Below, piece after piece: positions 21,636 through 32,060 of a stretch of DNA of 64,000 nucleotides (positions within the stretch are counted from its first letter, which is position 1; every line of letters starts with the position of its first letter). Under the pieces are notes generated by a model, which saw only the letters and a program-made list of their open reading frames with translations, was not told where the DNA came from and did no database searches. The stretch comes from Arctopsyche grandis (lineage: Eukaryota; Arthropoda; Insecta; Trichoptera; Hydropsychidae). The stretch lies in assembly GCF_051622035.1 (NCBI RefSeq), contig NC_135364.1:24668501-24732500 (forward strand), written 5' to 3'. Made by a program: the position numbers and the translations under genes.

Positions 21636-21690
21636 GGCCTTAGTTGTCGCTTTGGGGCAACTTGTTATCGCACCTATGGTAAAAATCAAA
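21636..21690 (+). repeat. LINE/SINE 3'-end remnant, hairpin subfamily C
   Basis: CTTTGGGGCAACTTGTTA carries the loop core shared by the other 3'-end hairpins, between decayed stems (CCTTAGTTGTCG and TCGCACCTATGG). An A-rich tail follows. Confidence 0.5.
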
Positions 21691-21893
21691 AATATAAAAA
21701 AGACAGCGATAAAAGATTATATAAAATACTTATCTTCAATTTTACAATAATATACTTAAAATAACGGATTGTCCAATAATCAAATATCAATTACTTGAAA
21801 TGCTTCATTGTTGTGTCTGAACCAATTTTCAACACAAAACCTCAATTAGGAAATGATGCAAAGTCTGCAATGTGCACTGAAATTCCGAACTGA

Positions 21894-21916
21894 ACACACA
21901 CACACACACACACACA
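21894..21916. repeat. CA microsatellite
   Basis: About eleven CA units. Confidence 0.95.
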
Positions 21917-22066
21917 CTCACAAATTCACAACCGACTTGAAATTGCAAAAGAAAGTTATCCGATCTCGATTGAATTTGCATTTTGATTGAGGAACGGTAT
22001 GTCGAACGGGTCTGGGCAGGGGTTTCGATATCATCAAGAAGCCGATATACACATATATGTATGTAT

Positions 22067-22122
22067 GTATGTATGTACGTAATATACACCTATGTATGTA
22101 TGTATATTACGTACATACATAC
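22067..22122. repeat. perfect inverted repeat, 22-bp arms, 12-bp loop
   Basis: Arm 22067-22088, with core TGTACGTAATATACA, is exactly complementary to 22101-22122. The arms contain GTAC and TATGTATG repeats, so it may have arisen from a microsatellite, but the exact 22-bp match spans non-repeat bases. Confidence 0.9.
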
Positions 22123-22640
22123 GAACCGAACATTTTTAGCCGCGACTTGGCTTTAATGCCGTAACGTTAGGAATGATTGCACGCCACCGCGAAAGCCTTC
22201 CGGCTGTTGGTGCATTGCAGATTATGTGGAATATGAACCACCTACCCCATCCCCATGTATGTACGTAGGTATATATATTGGCAGATACTCAATGCACTCA
22301 CTTACTGACATGTGAAAGCCTATCGACCTTTCGCCGCATGCGATCCCCCCGATGCAAAGGAACAAAACGAATGCACGGCTCCGCGCTCGATGATGGCTCA
22401 TAACAGAATCTCAAACTTTCAAAGCTCTCTTTCCGAAAGACTCTCTTTTGGTCGTGGAAGCTTTCGTTGCACTTTCAATCAATCGTCCGTTTTGACTTTT
22501 ATGTGGGCTCTTTTCGACGCCGAAAATTGTTTCGTCCGAGGCGTCGCTTGATCGATCGACGAATTTATTGCAGCTTTGACCCACATGAGCGGCCGTTCTT
22601 TTCGGGTTAATTTTAAATGTGATTTAGATATGTATGTATA
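22123..22640. other. GC-raised non-repetitive block
   Basis: Sequence with many CpG (GCCGCGACTTGGC, GCACGCCACCGCG, GCGGCCG). A 79-codon frame at 22312-22551 has no domain. Candidate conserved noncoding element. Confidence 0.4.
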
Positions 22641-22881
22641 TGTAGTGTTTTGCACCGTGATAAGTTTGTTTGTTTGCGTTAAATATTTTAGTTATCGTAT
22701 AATTTTAGTTGAAAGTAATTAAAAAATTGCTCGTATTGAAAAGTGTTTCAATTATAGCTCTCGATCTAACTATAAAGATCTAACGTAGGCACAGTTTATT
22801 TTAAATTTATATTTAGTGGAAATTCAATTAAACTCAAATTAGATTTTATCTTTTTCAACATAAAATTTATAATGGGTCTAC
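22641..22881. other. AT-rich spacer
   Basis: Nothing recognised. Confidence 0.5.
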
Positions 22882-23190
22882 CTCAAGGGACCGAAAGTGA
22901 AAAGGTCGATAAAGCAAAGATCGAAAATCGAAAGATCAACAAAAAAAAAGGGTGGCATGCGGTGAAATTATCTCTCTTTTTGTCACACAGTCTTGTTTAA
23001 TGTGCGCGCGCAGGATACGGGAGGAAAAGCCTCTTCCTTTTGTTCCTGTTGTATCCTGCTCGCGCAAATTAAGTGAGGATGTACGACGGGGGAGAGAGAC
23101 TTTTAACGCACGCCACTGATATTCATATATACTAACCGTTTTTCATATGTATATAAACGAATATTTTCGACTTTTTCACGGTCACCCATG
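22882..23190. mobile_element. foldback element / MITE family 3
   Basis: About 310 bp of imperfect inverted repeat. Outer arms: GACCGAAAGTGAAAAGGTCG against the complement of CGACTTTTTCACGGTCACC. Inner arms: GTGGCATGCGGT, ATCTCTCT, GCGCAGGATAC against the complement of GTATCCTGCTCGCGC, AGAGAGAC and ACGCACGCCAC. The centre is GGAAAAGCCTCTTCC. Asymmetric AT-rich inserts interrupt both arms. No target duplication found and no coding capacity. Confidence 0.75.
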
Positions 23191-23540
23191 TATAATATAT
23201 CGTTATTCAAAACGTAAGTGAGGTGACCACATTTCCAAAGACTCCCTCCCCCCCCTCTTTATGAAAATTTTCAAAACACGTTCAAAAATTTTACAGTTTC
23301 TCACTCAAATAACTGGTAATATGGTCAAAGAATTATATATATTTTCAGAATGTCTATTTCTTTTTACCAAGGAAAATATAAACAAAATAATATAATATCT
23401 GATTTTCATGCGCCACAATTTTTGCCACAGTAAATTTAATTAAACTAATTAAAACCTCTTAAAAAATGGGACTATCCCAGCTTAAATGGAACTTTTGATC
23501 AAAATAAGTTAAAGTATGTATAATCATTTTAGCCAAGAGC
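23191..23540. other. short GC-raised sequence with a poly-C tract (23246-23256)
   Basis: Nothing else recognised. Confidence 0.4.
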
Positions 23541-23880
23541 TTTGTAGTTGAGTTCATGTTAACCACCGATAGGTTGTCGGGTTCGATCCCGTGTGTAGTA
23601 ATTCCGTAGTGATGATGGTCTGATTTGGATATTTGTGACTCAAAGCTTATATTTTAAATTTGGATATTTGTGACCCAATTTATCTGATATCATTGTCAAA
23701 CCAGACCCCATCAAATCGACAAAAACTATTTGACTAAAAACTATAGACTAAACTATAGACTAAAAACTAACCACAATGTCACCATTATTTGAATATGATT
23801 TTAAAATTTATAATTTTGAACAAGTTAATTACCATAAATGTCACTCAGAGGCAAAATGATAATGGCATCATAGGCTATAC
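23541..23880 (+). mobile_element. tRNA-derived SINE, copy with B box
   Basis: GTCGGGTTCGATCCCGTG near 23576 is a polymerase III B box. The body follows: GATTTGGATATTTGTGACTC, a duplicated GGATATTTGTGACCC, AATTTATCTGATATCATTG, and a 3' part AATGTCACTCAGAGGC then GATAATGGCATCAT. An internal duplication of about 50 bp surrounds 23625-23675. The 3' segment also occurs at 28785, where a MITE interrupts it. Confidence 0.8.
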
Positions 23881-23974
23881 CATTGTTCCCAAGTATTAAA
23901 TATTGAATAAATAATTTTTATGTACTATTTTATATACTATTCTAAGTCATTGTATTTTATTTTATTAAACATAC

Positions 23975-24030
23975 ATTTCTACCATGACAGGTTGCCCCAA
24001 AAACAACACTTATGGTCAAATTTTTGTACT
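23975..24030 (-). repeat. LINE/SINE 3'-end remnant, hairpin subfamily C
   Basis: On the minus strand ACCAT, then TTTTTGGGGCAACCTGTC, then ATGGT: a short stem around the conserved loop core. Confidence 0.5.
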
Positions 24031-24559
24031 AAACATTACCGTACAATTATTATTACATATACATACAAGGCTATAGCGTAAGGTATGGAGAAACTGTTAC
24101 AAACAACAAAGTCGATATACATATTACGAATTTGTTCAAAATTATTATTGTATAAAACAAATCCGGAAAAATATTGTGAAATATTGCTGTTCAAAAAACA
24201 AACTTTATTTATTGCCTTTCCTTATTTTGAATTAAACTGCATTTTACATAAATATTTAGTTTTATGGGTATATTTAAATGTGTAATAGTTTTAATAAAAA
24301 ATGGTAAATTTTTACTTATTGATTTAAAAAGAGCAATTTAGAATGATGAAGCGTATTGTATTAAAAAAAAACCAATTGTTCGAAAGTAAACAGTATCCAA
24401 TTGAAAATAATTGAATTACAAATGTGAATTGAAATAAATTATTTTTATTACACACTTGCGTCAAAAGTTACGAATAAAATAAACGATTTGCCTACTTGAA
24501 ATCTACCGTATTTTTTTGATGAAAAAAATATGAACGCTAGAAAAAGAATGTTTTACGAT
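24031..24559. other. AT-rich intronic sequence
   Basis: A 66-codon frame at 24085-24285 is AT-bias; nothing else recognised. Confidence 0.5.
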
Positions 24560-25200
24560 CTAAATTGCCATTGGAAAAATATCGCGGCAGATTTTTTGCC
24601 TTGATAAAGGTCACATTTTTTAATTATAACAAATACCAAAGTTCGGATTACAATCGTTCGGAGAAAGGGGGGTAGGGGGGGGGGCAGAAAAACGTCGGGG
24701 GAAAAAATAAAACAAACACTCGTATTAACTCAGGGTAGAATGACGCCAGGTCGTCGCCATAAAATATCTCTCTCGTTAGCTTATAACATAATATTTTTTC
24801 ATAAACTCATCGAGTGTATTTATATAACAAATAATATCAATAAAAGTCCGCCGCAAGCTTTTAGCGCGCGCAAAAAAATAAAAACGTAACGCGGCCATGT
24901 TATTAATTTTATTTCGTTTTGCGGATTCGGTGGTATGTGTGCACATTTAGAATATGAGGCGAACGCTGGTCAATGGTGAATGTATTCGCATGGAAATTTT
25001 AACGAGAATAAATCATAGCCCGTCGAAGGCTCTTGGCTCACGGAAGCGGTAAGGCGTAAATTTTAGATGACCCTCAAAAGGGATGGCAACCCTTAATGAT
25101 GCAGCCCTCTAATGCTACCCCTCCGTTCGTATTGTGAGCTATCCCATTCGAGTGTGCACACGCACCCTAAGAACGGAAAAGGAAACTTCACTACGAAATA
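24560..25200. other. GC-raised block with a poly-G tract (24666-24685)
   Basis: G-rich run GGGGGGTAGGGGGGGGGG near 24665, then CpG-containing sequence with ATTTAAC-type AT islands. No frames of note. Candidate noncoding element. Confidence 0.4.
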
Positions 25201-25460
25201 CTTTTCATACTTAATACATACATAAATACACGGTGGCCGCAAAATACCCTATCCATAGACTTTGGAGACCTCGAGTATATTATATTTGGCCAGTAAATTA
25301 AATCGGATCTAAAATATAATGCATTTTATTAAGTTTATCTTTACACAAAATATCGTTCGAACAATAAACGATTTCTGAAAGATGTTTTCTTAAAAATGTT
25401 CATATATTTTATCTTTTACTATAATTTACTTAAATGGGTTTTACCTGTATAAATAAATAA
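25201..25460. other. AT-rich spacer
   Basis: Nothing recognised. Confidence 0.5.
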
Positions 25461-25860
25461 CCAGCAGCATGACCAAGTGGTTATCATATAGTGCTTTCGA
25501 ACGCAGTGGTCACGGTTCGATTCCCACTAGTAACTGTTGGCCAGATCTTAGTTTGTGACTCCAGGTCGATCGTTTCCTTTCAGAGTTTGCCGATTTTTTC
25601 TGATTTTCATTGGTTGCTGAAAATTGGCATCTCCTATCCAATATCTATTTTAAATCTCAAACTATTCAGCGTCTTGAGGTTCACCAATTTCTATAATAAA
25701 ATACTGCAAAAATTTCTTCATATATGTCACTGCGGATGATGTTTGTATGAATTATCATTGCAGAAATTGCTTATTATTATTTTATTGTATTGTATCTGTA
25801 TTAGTACACTCGTCACTTTGGAGCGATCTGAAAAGGCGATTGTACATGTTCGTTTGAAAT
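25461..25860 (+). mobile_element. tRNA-derived SINE, near full length
   Basis: Head CCAGCAGCATGACCAAGTGG with an A-box-like start, B box ACGGTTCGATTCCCAC at 25510, body TTTGTGACTCCAGGTCGATC, AGAGTTTGCCGATTTTTTCT, and a 3' end at about 25805-25850 with the conserved loop-like sequence CTTTGGAGCGATCTG. The 3' end is of subfamily C, unlike the copies at 30101 and 49515, so heads and tails have been exchanged or diverged within the family. Confidence 0.8.
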
Positions 25861-26286
25861 AAGCTTGTTAGTGTCTTCGCTATGAAAATCTAAATGAATT
25901 TGGTACACGCTAAATTTAGCATACTGCATATCTCATGGTACTCTTACTTAAATAGTGCTTGGAAACTTTTTTTTCTAATTTTCATCCACTCAATTGATTA
26001 CATATTGTAAACGATACTTACATTTTTATATTTTTAAACGGGCAAGTTTCATTTTTTTACAGTTATACATATGTAAAGTTTCTTGAAATTGAAAATCTAG
26101 CATAGATACATATGTATGTATAATAAGAATGTTACGATCAAAATGAATATAAAAGCTAGTAGATGTATCTTTTAACTCTTATAAATATGTATTTAAGCGT
26201 GTGTTAAATATTTTAAATTTATTGTTTAATTCAGTTGAATCTCAAAAGAGTTAAAGCTTTGTAAGATTTTTTAAGGTTCACTTATG
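25861..26286. other. AT-rich intronic sequence
   Basis: Nothing recognised. Confidence 0.5.
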
Positions 26287-26480
26287 TTTTGGTGACACAA
26301 CATTTGTGAGCTGATTTTGAACTACTTTTACTAGTCTGATCGTTTTTATATTTTATCAACATACGGGTTTAGCTATCATTAAAGTTTTTAGATGCTAGAA
26401 GAACTTAGTTAATTAATAAAATTATTAAAATATTATCAAAATCATTTGTCAGATCGACGTGATGAAAGGTGGCCCCTTTA
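26287..26480 (+). repeat. dispersed repeat Z, copy 1
   Basis: CTGATTTTGAAC, CAACATACGGGTTTAG, AGATGCTAGAAGAACTTAG and GTCAGATCGACGTGATGA parallel CTGATTTTGAACC, CAACATACGGGATTTAG, ATGAAGCTAGAGGAGTTC and GTCAGATTGAAGCGATGA at 59652-59870, in the same order and spacing. Confidence 0.65.
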
Positions 26481-27440
26481 GACGACGTTCCAAAGTTAAA
26501 ATATGTTGAAATGCGCGAATGGTTTTTAAAATGAAAGGTAATCGTCATTAAAATTTTGGAGCGTTTTCATCAGTTACACTGCAAAATGTACACAACGTTA
26601 TTAAATAAGAATTATTGGATTAATTAAGTGGGATTCAGTTCTGCGTAAATTTTCCTAGGGACTCTTGTCTCCGCTCTAGCTCTCTTTCTCTCCCTCTGAG
26701 ATACGCCCAAGATAATTTATTAAAGGGTATCTTCACCACTTATTAGTTTCGTAGCTGAAGAAATATTTACGTTGCCTGGGAAAATCAATTTCAGCTAGCT
26801 AAGTTAATTTCGCACTGCGAAATTCCGCCACACCCCCAACCCCCCCCCCCCGGGGCGACCCCCTGTGACGCACTATAGCGCGTCTCGATGAATAATCACT
26901 TTGACGTCGACAAAGACATAATTCTGAAATGATGTCATAACCGAATCATCCCCTTCTAACCTTTCGGCTGAAACCCGAATTTCGCCTCGAATTTACGACC
27001 GCCGAATCAAAGAGCCGATACGGTTCCGCGGATTTTATGTCAATCGACGTTTTATCAAGTAAAATTGGTCGTAAAGTCCAAATTACGCGGCGACCACATT
27101 GTTATGTAAGCAAGCGGCCTACAGCCCCCCCCCCCCCATGCCCCCCATCATCCATACGAATCGTTAATTTTCTGGTGAAATATATCAATTTTTTTTACGA
27201 CTCAAAACAAACTCACTTTCGACATGATCACGAACTGTATGGTGGGTAGTAAAAGGGAATTTTTTTCAACGTCTTCTTTTGCTCATCTTTTTTTGGGGCA
27301 CATTATGGTGGTTTATTGTGCTGAGGGTACGTAAAGTTCAGTCTGATTGTTTCTGCTCTTCGATAGTAAAATTTTCCATACTAAATTGGACTGACAAATT
27401 GTATCACTCAGAATGGATGAGAATTTGTATGCGATGCTCG
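26481..27440. other. GC-raised block (26640-27420) with two poly-C tracts
   Basis: Poly-C runs at about 26835-26850 and 27126-27138 bracket a CpG-rich core. A 70-codon frame at 27037-27249 runs through the poly-C and is not credible. Candidate conserved noncoding element. Confidence 0.45.
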
Positions 27441-28104
27441 CTAAATATTGGCTTTTGTTAATTGTTTTTTTTTATACGTATAATATAACGTTTGAAGGCA
27501 AAATAAAGCTATAAATAAAATCAGAAACGTTGATTGAGTGTAATGCGAGCTGAAATTTATTGTTGAACGCTGCAAAACGTGCATAAATATTGGCACTGAT
27601 ACAAACATTGGTTTCGATTTATTGTTGTTTATCCTTTTAGAGACTGTTGAAATAGTCTTTTGGTATATTTGCGTGTTGTATATGTACATATGTACATATG
27701 TAACATACATATGTATTATACAAAAATAGTTGTCCTGAAACTTTTTTGGATTTCGTATTCCTGCGGTGAAAAAACTCCTTTAGTCGATCACAAAGTCAAA
27801 GTTGTACAACTTCATCGTATCTCAAAAACTTTCTTCATTGTGTGTAGCGTTTCCATCAAACGTTCGGAAATTACTCGGTGATAAGTTTGGATCGTATTAA
27901 AGATCGTATTTTTGTTTTCAAATGTCATTTTGTGTCCATCATCTATCATTGTATACGTATTTATGAATGTTAACACCGATATATGTATGTGGTATTTACA
28001 ATTCCTTTGATTCTGGCTTGTTCTACATTTTCCTTATTTATTATACGATTTCTATTAATTTACAAAAAAATATTTATAGATAGACATATGTACGTGTGTA
28101 TTCA
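27441..28104. other. AT-rich intronic sequence
   Basis: Contains TGTACATATGTACATATGTA near 27682; nothing else recognised. Confidence 0.5.
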
Positions 28105-28170
28105 GCCAGCAGTAAACATTGAGAGGTTCCCGGGTGCAAGCCCTGGTTTGAACTCGATTGAAATTTTTCC
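28105..28170 (+). repeat. SINE head fragment
   Basis: CAGCCAGCAGTAAACATTGA, GAGGTTCCCGGGTGCAAGCC and TGAACTCGATTG resemble the 49515-49948 SINE head (minus strand), which also has a GAGAGGTTC block before its B box. Confidence 0.6.
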
Positions 28171-28664
28171 GTATCAAGAGAAAGTAAAATTAAAATTTCA
28201 TTGATTACTGTACTGTGTAATAAGAGATAGGACATAAAAAATGACTGCTTACACGAAAACCATGTGAAACCAATCGATTTGTATCGATGAAAATTTTGAA
28301 AAAGTGGGCTTTTTTCATATACTCTTTTTTGAGAATATTTTATATATTAAAAAAATATATATATAGAGTTAATATTAATCAATTTCAGTTTGAATGCGTT
28401 ATTTATGAATAGTTTTGGCTGATTTACGAATTCAAATCATCGTTTCGTATTTAATTCAAAATCACCGTTTCGCCCGACAGTTTCCATACAAAGCGCGCCG
28501 CGCCCCCAATGGATGTTTGTATGGGAGAAGCGTTCTTTTCAGAAAATTATCAATTTTTTCATGTTTCCGTGATTATTTCAAAGATAAAAATCTTTGAGAA
28601 CTTTCTTAATTTAAATAAGAAAATGCCTAAAAAAATCACGAATTTTAAGTAATACATGGAGTCC
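28171..28664. other. AT-rich sequence with a short GC island (28440-28530)
   Basis: The island has CCATACAAA and TTTGTATGG about 20 bp apart, a 9-bp inverted repeat. Nothing else recognised. Confidence 0.4.
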
Positions 28665-28723
28665 AATGACCTGTTTTGACGCAAAATGTCATGTATTATG
28701 TATGTAAGTCTAAACAGGTCATT
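28665..28723. repeat. inverted repeat, 12-bp perfect arms
   Basis: AATGACCTGTTT at 28665-28676 and AAACAGGTCATT at 28712-28723, 35-nt loop. Confidence 0.85.
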
Positions 28724-28779
28724 TTGGCCATCGATGAGAATTCAAATTCGCATTTTTTGCTCAGGCTTAACGTAGAAGA

Positions 28780-28819
28780 AGTTACCCCATAGGTGTCGCT
28801 TAGAGGTACAACGCGTAAT
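28780..28819 (+). repeat. SINE 3' segment interrupted by MITE
   Basis: GGTGTCGCTTAGAGGTACAA then CGCGTAAT resembles ATGTCACTCAGAGGCAAAAT and GATAATGG at 23846-23875. After the MITE it resumes as GGCATCACGG (29223 onwards), matching GGCATCATAGG. Confidence 0.65.
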
Positions 28820-29214
28820 GGGATGCGGTGCATCCGCTCTAAAATCGCCAGACAAATTGAACGACAGATTAACGGACGGCTGCTTTAAATGCAATTCTCA
28901 TCTTCTAGAATGATAGATTGCACATCAGAATACGGGTAACCTTTTGATGTGCACAGATGCAATTATTAAAATGGTAATTATCAAAATTGAGTTGGATCTT
29001 TCAGGCGAATTAAATAAGGCAAGATTCGATAAGTTCTGAATCTTGCCTTATTTAACTCGCCAGAAAGATCCAACTCAATTTTAATAATTGCATCTCTGCA
29101 CATCGAAAGGTTACTCGTCATCTGATGTGCAATCTGTCATTCGAGAAAACGAGAGTTACGTTTAAAGCTGCCGTTCTGTTAATCTGGCGATTTTAGAGCG
29201 GATGCACCAAACCC
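28820..29214. mobile_element. MITE family 1, near-palindromic full copy with 8-bp target duplication
   Basis: 395 bp forming a long hairpin. Ends GGGATGCGGTGCATCCGCTC and GAGCGGATGCACCAAACCC; inner arms include GCACATCAGAATACGGGTAA with its imperfect complement, and GAGTTGGATCTTTC with GAAAGATCCAACTC near the centre. Identical 8-bp CGCGTAAT flank it at 28812-28819 and 29215-29222. The copy at 12917-13129 is a deleted derivative or relative. No coding capacity; 8-bp duplication suggests mobilisation by a hAT- or P-type transposase. Confidence 0.95.
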
Positions 29215-29222
29215 CGCGTAAT

Positions 29223-29778
29223 GGCATCACGGTAAAATATAAATTTTACCTATTATTATTGCACCCAACGTCCAATCTCAACATTCACAATTGACTGAAT
29301 AGGGAATTGTAATATGATCTTACCGAAATTGTTGATTTTTGGGAAGTGCTGAGTTGCATATCTAGACGGTGGCGGTGCATTCGGCTTCCGAGAGTGGTCA
29401 CATCAATATCCTTGTTATTGGTGTACGCTTCCGTGACAGATGCACACGTACGCTTGATTTATGACGCGAATGACCTTATCACGCGGCTTGTCGCCGAGCC
29501 CTGCAAATTATGTACGAATCGGACAGGGCCGGTCCTGCGGCTGCTAGGGCGCGTCACGTGATATGTCAAGGGGTTGAATTTATGGGTGTCTGCGGTGCCA
29601 CCCTCTTCCCCTCCTCCCACTCAGCGAGTGTGATGACGGACCGGAAGTCACGGTGGTGCCGCACAACGGATATCGCGCTGAACGCGAATGACGTTGGCCC
29701 TTGTATAAACAATTCCTTTTCGCATATATGTATTATGTTACTTATGAGACTAACACAGCTAGACAGGGTAGGTAATAT
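29223..29778. other. GC-raised block (29330-29730)
   Basis: CpG-rich core with TCACGTGATATGTCAAGG. The two overlapping plus-strand frames (29346-29561, 29510-29848) contradict each other and the second runs into the LTR. Candidate noncoding element. Confidence 0.4.
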
Positions 29779-30066
29779 TGTAACGTACAGATTAGGTGAG
29801 TGGTGCTCGTCAACCACTGGTTCGCGCCAAAAAGGCCTCGGTGTATGAACGAGCCGCACACAACAACCAATGAGGCGTCACGACCCATCAACCAATGATC
29901 TCTTAGTGTTGAGAGCACACGCTTGGGTATAAATACTGGGCGGCTTTTGACCTTGATTCATTCGGAGTTTGTGACCCGACGGATGAACAACGATAAACTA
30001 ATTCTTCTACTACTACTGCATATTTTTACTCCGATCTCGGATACCCCTCTACATCTCCATGCTACA
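29779..30066 (+). mobile_element. solo LTR with 4-bp target duplication
   Basis: 288 bp from TGTAACGTACAG to CATGCTACA, flanked by ATAT on both sides (29775-29778, 30067-30070). It has two CCAATGA boxes (near 29866 and 29890), TATAAATA at 29928-29935, and GATTCATTCGGAGTT downstream where transcription would start. These are the parts of a retrotransposon promoter. TG...CA ends and a 4-bp duplication fit Ty3/gypsy-type elements, but the LTR alone does not prove the family. No internal region is present. A diverged relative lies at 4519-4781. Confidence 0.88.
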
Positions 30067-30100
30067 ATATTTTATTTTTATTTTATACATATAACTTAGT

Positions 30101-30560
30101 CAGCAGTATGGCTTAATGGTAGCGTGTATGTTTGGCACCAAGTGATCAGTGGGTTCGATCCGCCATACTGCTGGTTGGATTTGGGGATATTTGTGACTCC
30201 AAATCGATCGTTTCTTATCAGAATTTGCCAATTTTATCTGATCATTGTTGAAACTGTTCCTCAAAATTGGCAAAAATTCATCTTTCCTGTTGTCACAAAT
30301 CTTCTGTATTTATTGTGTGTATAATTTGTAAAAATTATGTACAAAATCTAAAACTCCATAGATGTCTCAATGGATTCATTCTGTAATTAATTAATTAATT
30401 AATTGTTATTTCGTGTTCTTCAGCTTCTGGAAATACAGTGATTTATGTAATAATAAAATGCTGAATTGTTTGTAATTAACTGTCGAGGAAGGCGCATTGG
30501 GGTCTTCCTGTCAAGCTTTCCTCGTATATATCTATGTAAAAAGAAAATAAAATAAAAATA
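30101..30560 (+). mobile_element. tRNA-derived SINE, full-length
   Basis: Head CAGCAGTATGGCTTAATGGT holds an A box and GTGGGTTCGATCCGCC a B box, so transcription would be by RNA polymerase III. The tRNA-unrelated body has GGATATTTGTGACTCC, GAATTTGCCAATTTTATCTG and a TTAATTAATTAATTAA stretch. The 3' end is a hairpin at 30484-30524 like that of LINE A, then an A-rich tail. It inserted 34 bp after the solo LTR. A similar copy is at 49515-49948 on the other strand. Confidence 0.9.
30484..30524 (+). other. 3'-terminal hairpin of the SINE
   Basis: CGAGGAAGGC (30484-30493) pairs with GCTTTCCTCG (30515-30524) over 10 bp with one G-U pair; loop GCATTGGGGTCTTCCTGTCAA less its last base falls within the family consensus. 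Confidence 0.75.
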
Positions 30561-30561
30561 T

Positions 30562-30760
30562 GTAACAGGTAAACCACAATGCTACTTTCTGGCCAATTTT
30601 TACAGAGCATAGAGAAATCTATTGAGAAATTTGACAAAATTTTTATATATTGGCAAATTCGAGATCCTACAAACTCACTAGGCCATGGAATGAGCCCATG
30701 ACTGCTCGGTTGAATGCATAACAGGCTGACCAGTGAGTGGAGAGTGTGAAGAGATTGAAA
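30562..30760 (-). repeat. LINE A-type 3' end, minus orientation
   Basis: AACAGGTAAACCACAATGCT and TTTCTGGCCAATTTTTACAG match 243-285 and 43272-43320. It directly abuts the SINE tail, so the two 3' ends meet tail to tail and the first bases of this hairpin are lost. Confidence 0.75.
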
Positions 30761-32060
30761 TAGCAAATGGCATAGTTAAAAGAATAACGCAAGAAGATGT
30801 ATGGATGTGGATATAAGTTCCGCTTTGAAATAATTTCGAATTAATATCAATTTTAAAGTACATATATCACTACATTAAGCATGCTGTAGTTCAGATTTTC
30901 GGCAACTTTAGTATTGTTCCGTATGCATATTATTTAATATTTTTAATTGATGGTATCTGGATATTGTTGTTGAGTCTTACATAAGTTGTATAAATAGAAA
31001 TATTTCGGAGTATGAAATGCATGTATGTAAATTCCTATATGAAATTGAATCAAACTTCATTACACCTATGTATGTATATTGTACTAAACTACTTGGCCTG
31101 GTTGGTAGCTGTTTAGATTAAGTTATAATTAGACTTCTATGAATCGGTTTATTCATCATTATATATATATGTATGTTTGTACATCAGAGGAATTCAAAGT
31201 ATTCTCGGCTATTTGAATTGTAAATATAATGCGGTTTTCATATATGTACACACATGTTCATTACATTGTATTGAATATAATTTTTAACTGTTTGGGAACG
31301 TTCAGAATTTGTAACATATACAATTTATTTGATATAATCTGAACAAATAAGAGTTATGTAGAAACTAATAATGAAGAATCAGATCGTATATCATTAATTA
31401 TTATTATATTGTATAAAACAAATCATCAATTAAATATTTTGTATAAAAATTTTGGTGTACATATTTTGAAATGCTCGTAAGATGACAGATACACAACATA
31501 CGTATTGCATGTAAGTAATTGAACGTTTGGTTAAATTTAGACAAGAATGATCGGTAGTGACTGGGAATTCCGTTCAGTTAAATAAATTGTCTTACACAAG
31601 AGCCATATGTTAGAAATCTCATATTTTCTCCGTTGAAATATTAAAATGCGTACTCGTGTTTTATTAAAAGTTATACTGCGACGTATCACGTAGCGTCTAC
31701 GTCGTGTAAAACGTATTCATATATATTTACATTTATGAAAATGTAATAATTTACGTTAAAAATTGAACGGAATAAATAAATATTATGTATACAATGGAGC
31801 AGAAATCATTTTGATATGTTTGCAATTTTCTGTTTTCCACACAATTGATTATATGCACATATAATACATATGTATTTGTGAATTTTTTCAAAAGCGGATT
31901 ATTTTCGTGTGTTGAAAAATATAAAAAAGAATCGATACATCAATTGTATGTCTGCAAATATGATACTACTACTACTGTAACAATGTAATATTATCCAAAA
32001 ATCATCAAATTTCCATTGGGGTGAATACTTATTTGAATCTTTATTTACTATTGCTACATA
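30761..32060. other. AT-rich intronic sequence
   Basis: No gene or repeat family recognised. Confidence 0.5.

Noticed and set aside
30101..30175. A functional tRNA gene
   Set aside because: A and B boxes are present but the cloverleaf does not close and a SINE body and tail follow; it is a SINE head.
31140..31170. ATGAATCGGTTTATT as the missing M-N-R-P CELF exon
   Set aside because: It lacks an AG acceptor, and the fourth residue and everything after disagree with the family.
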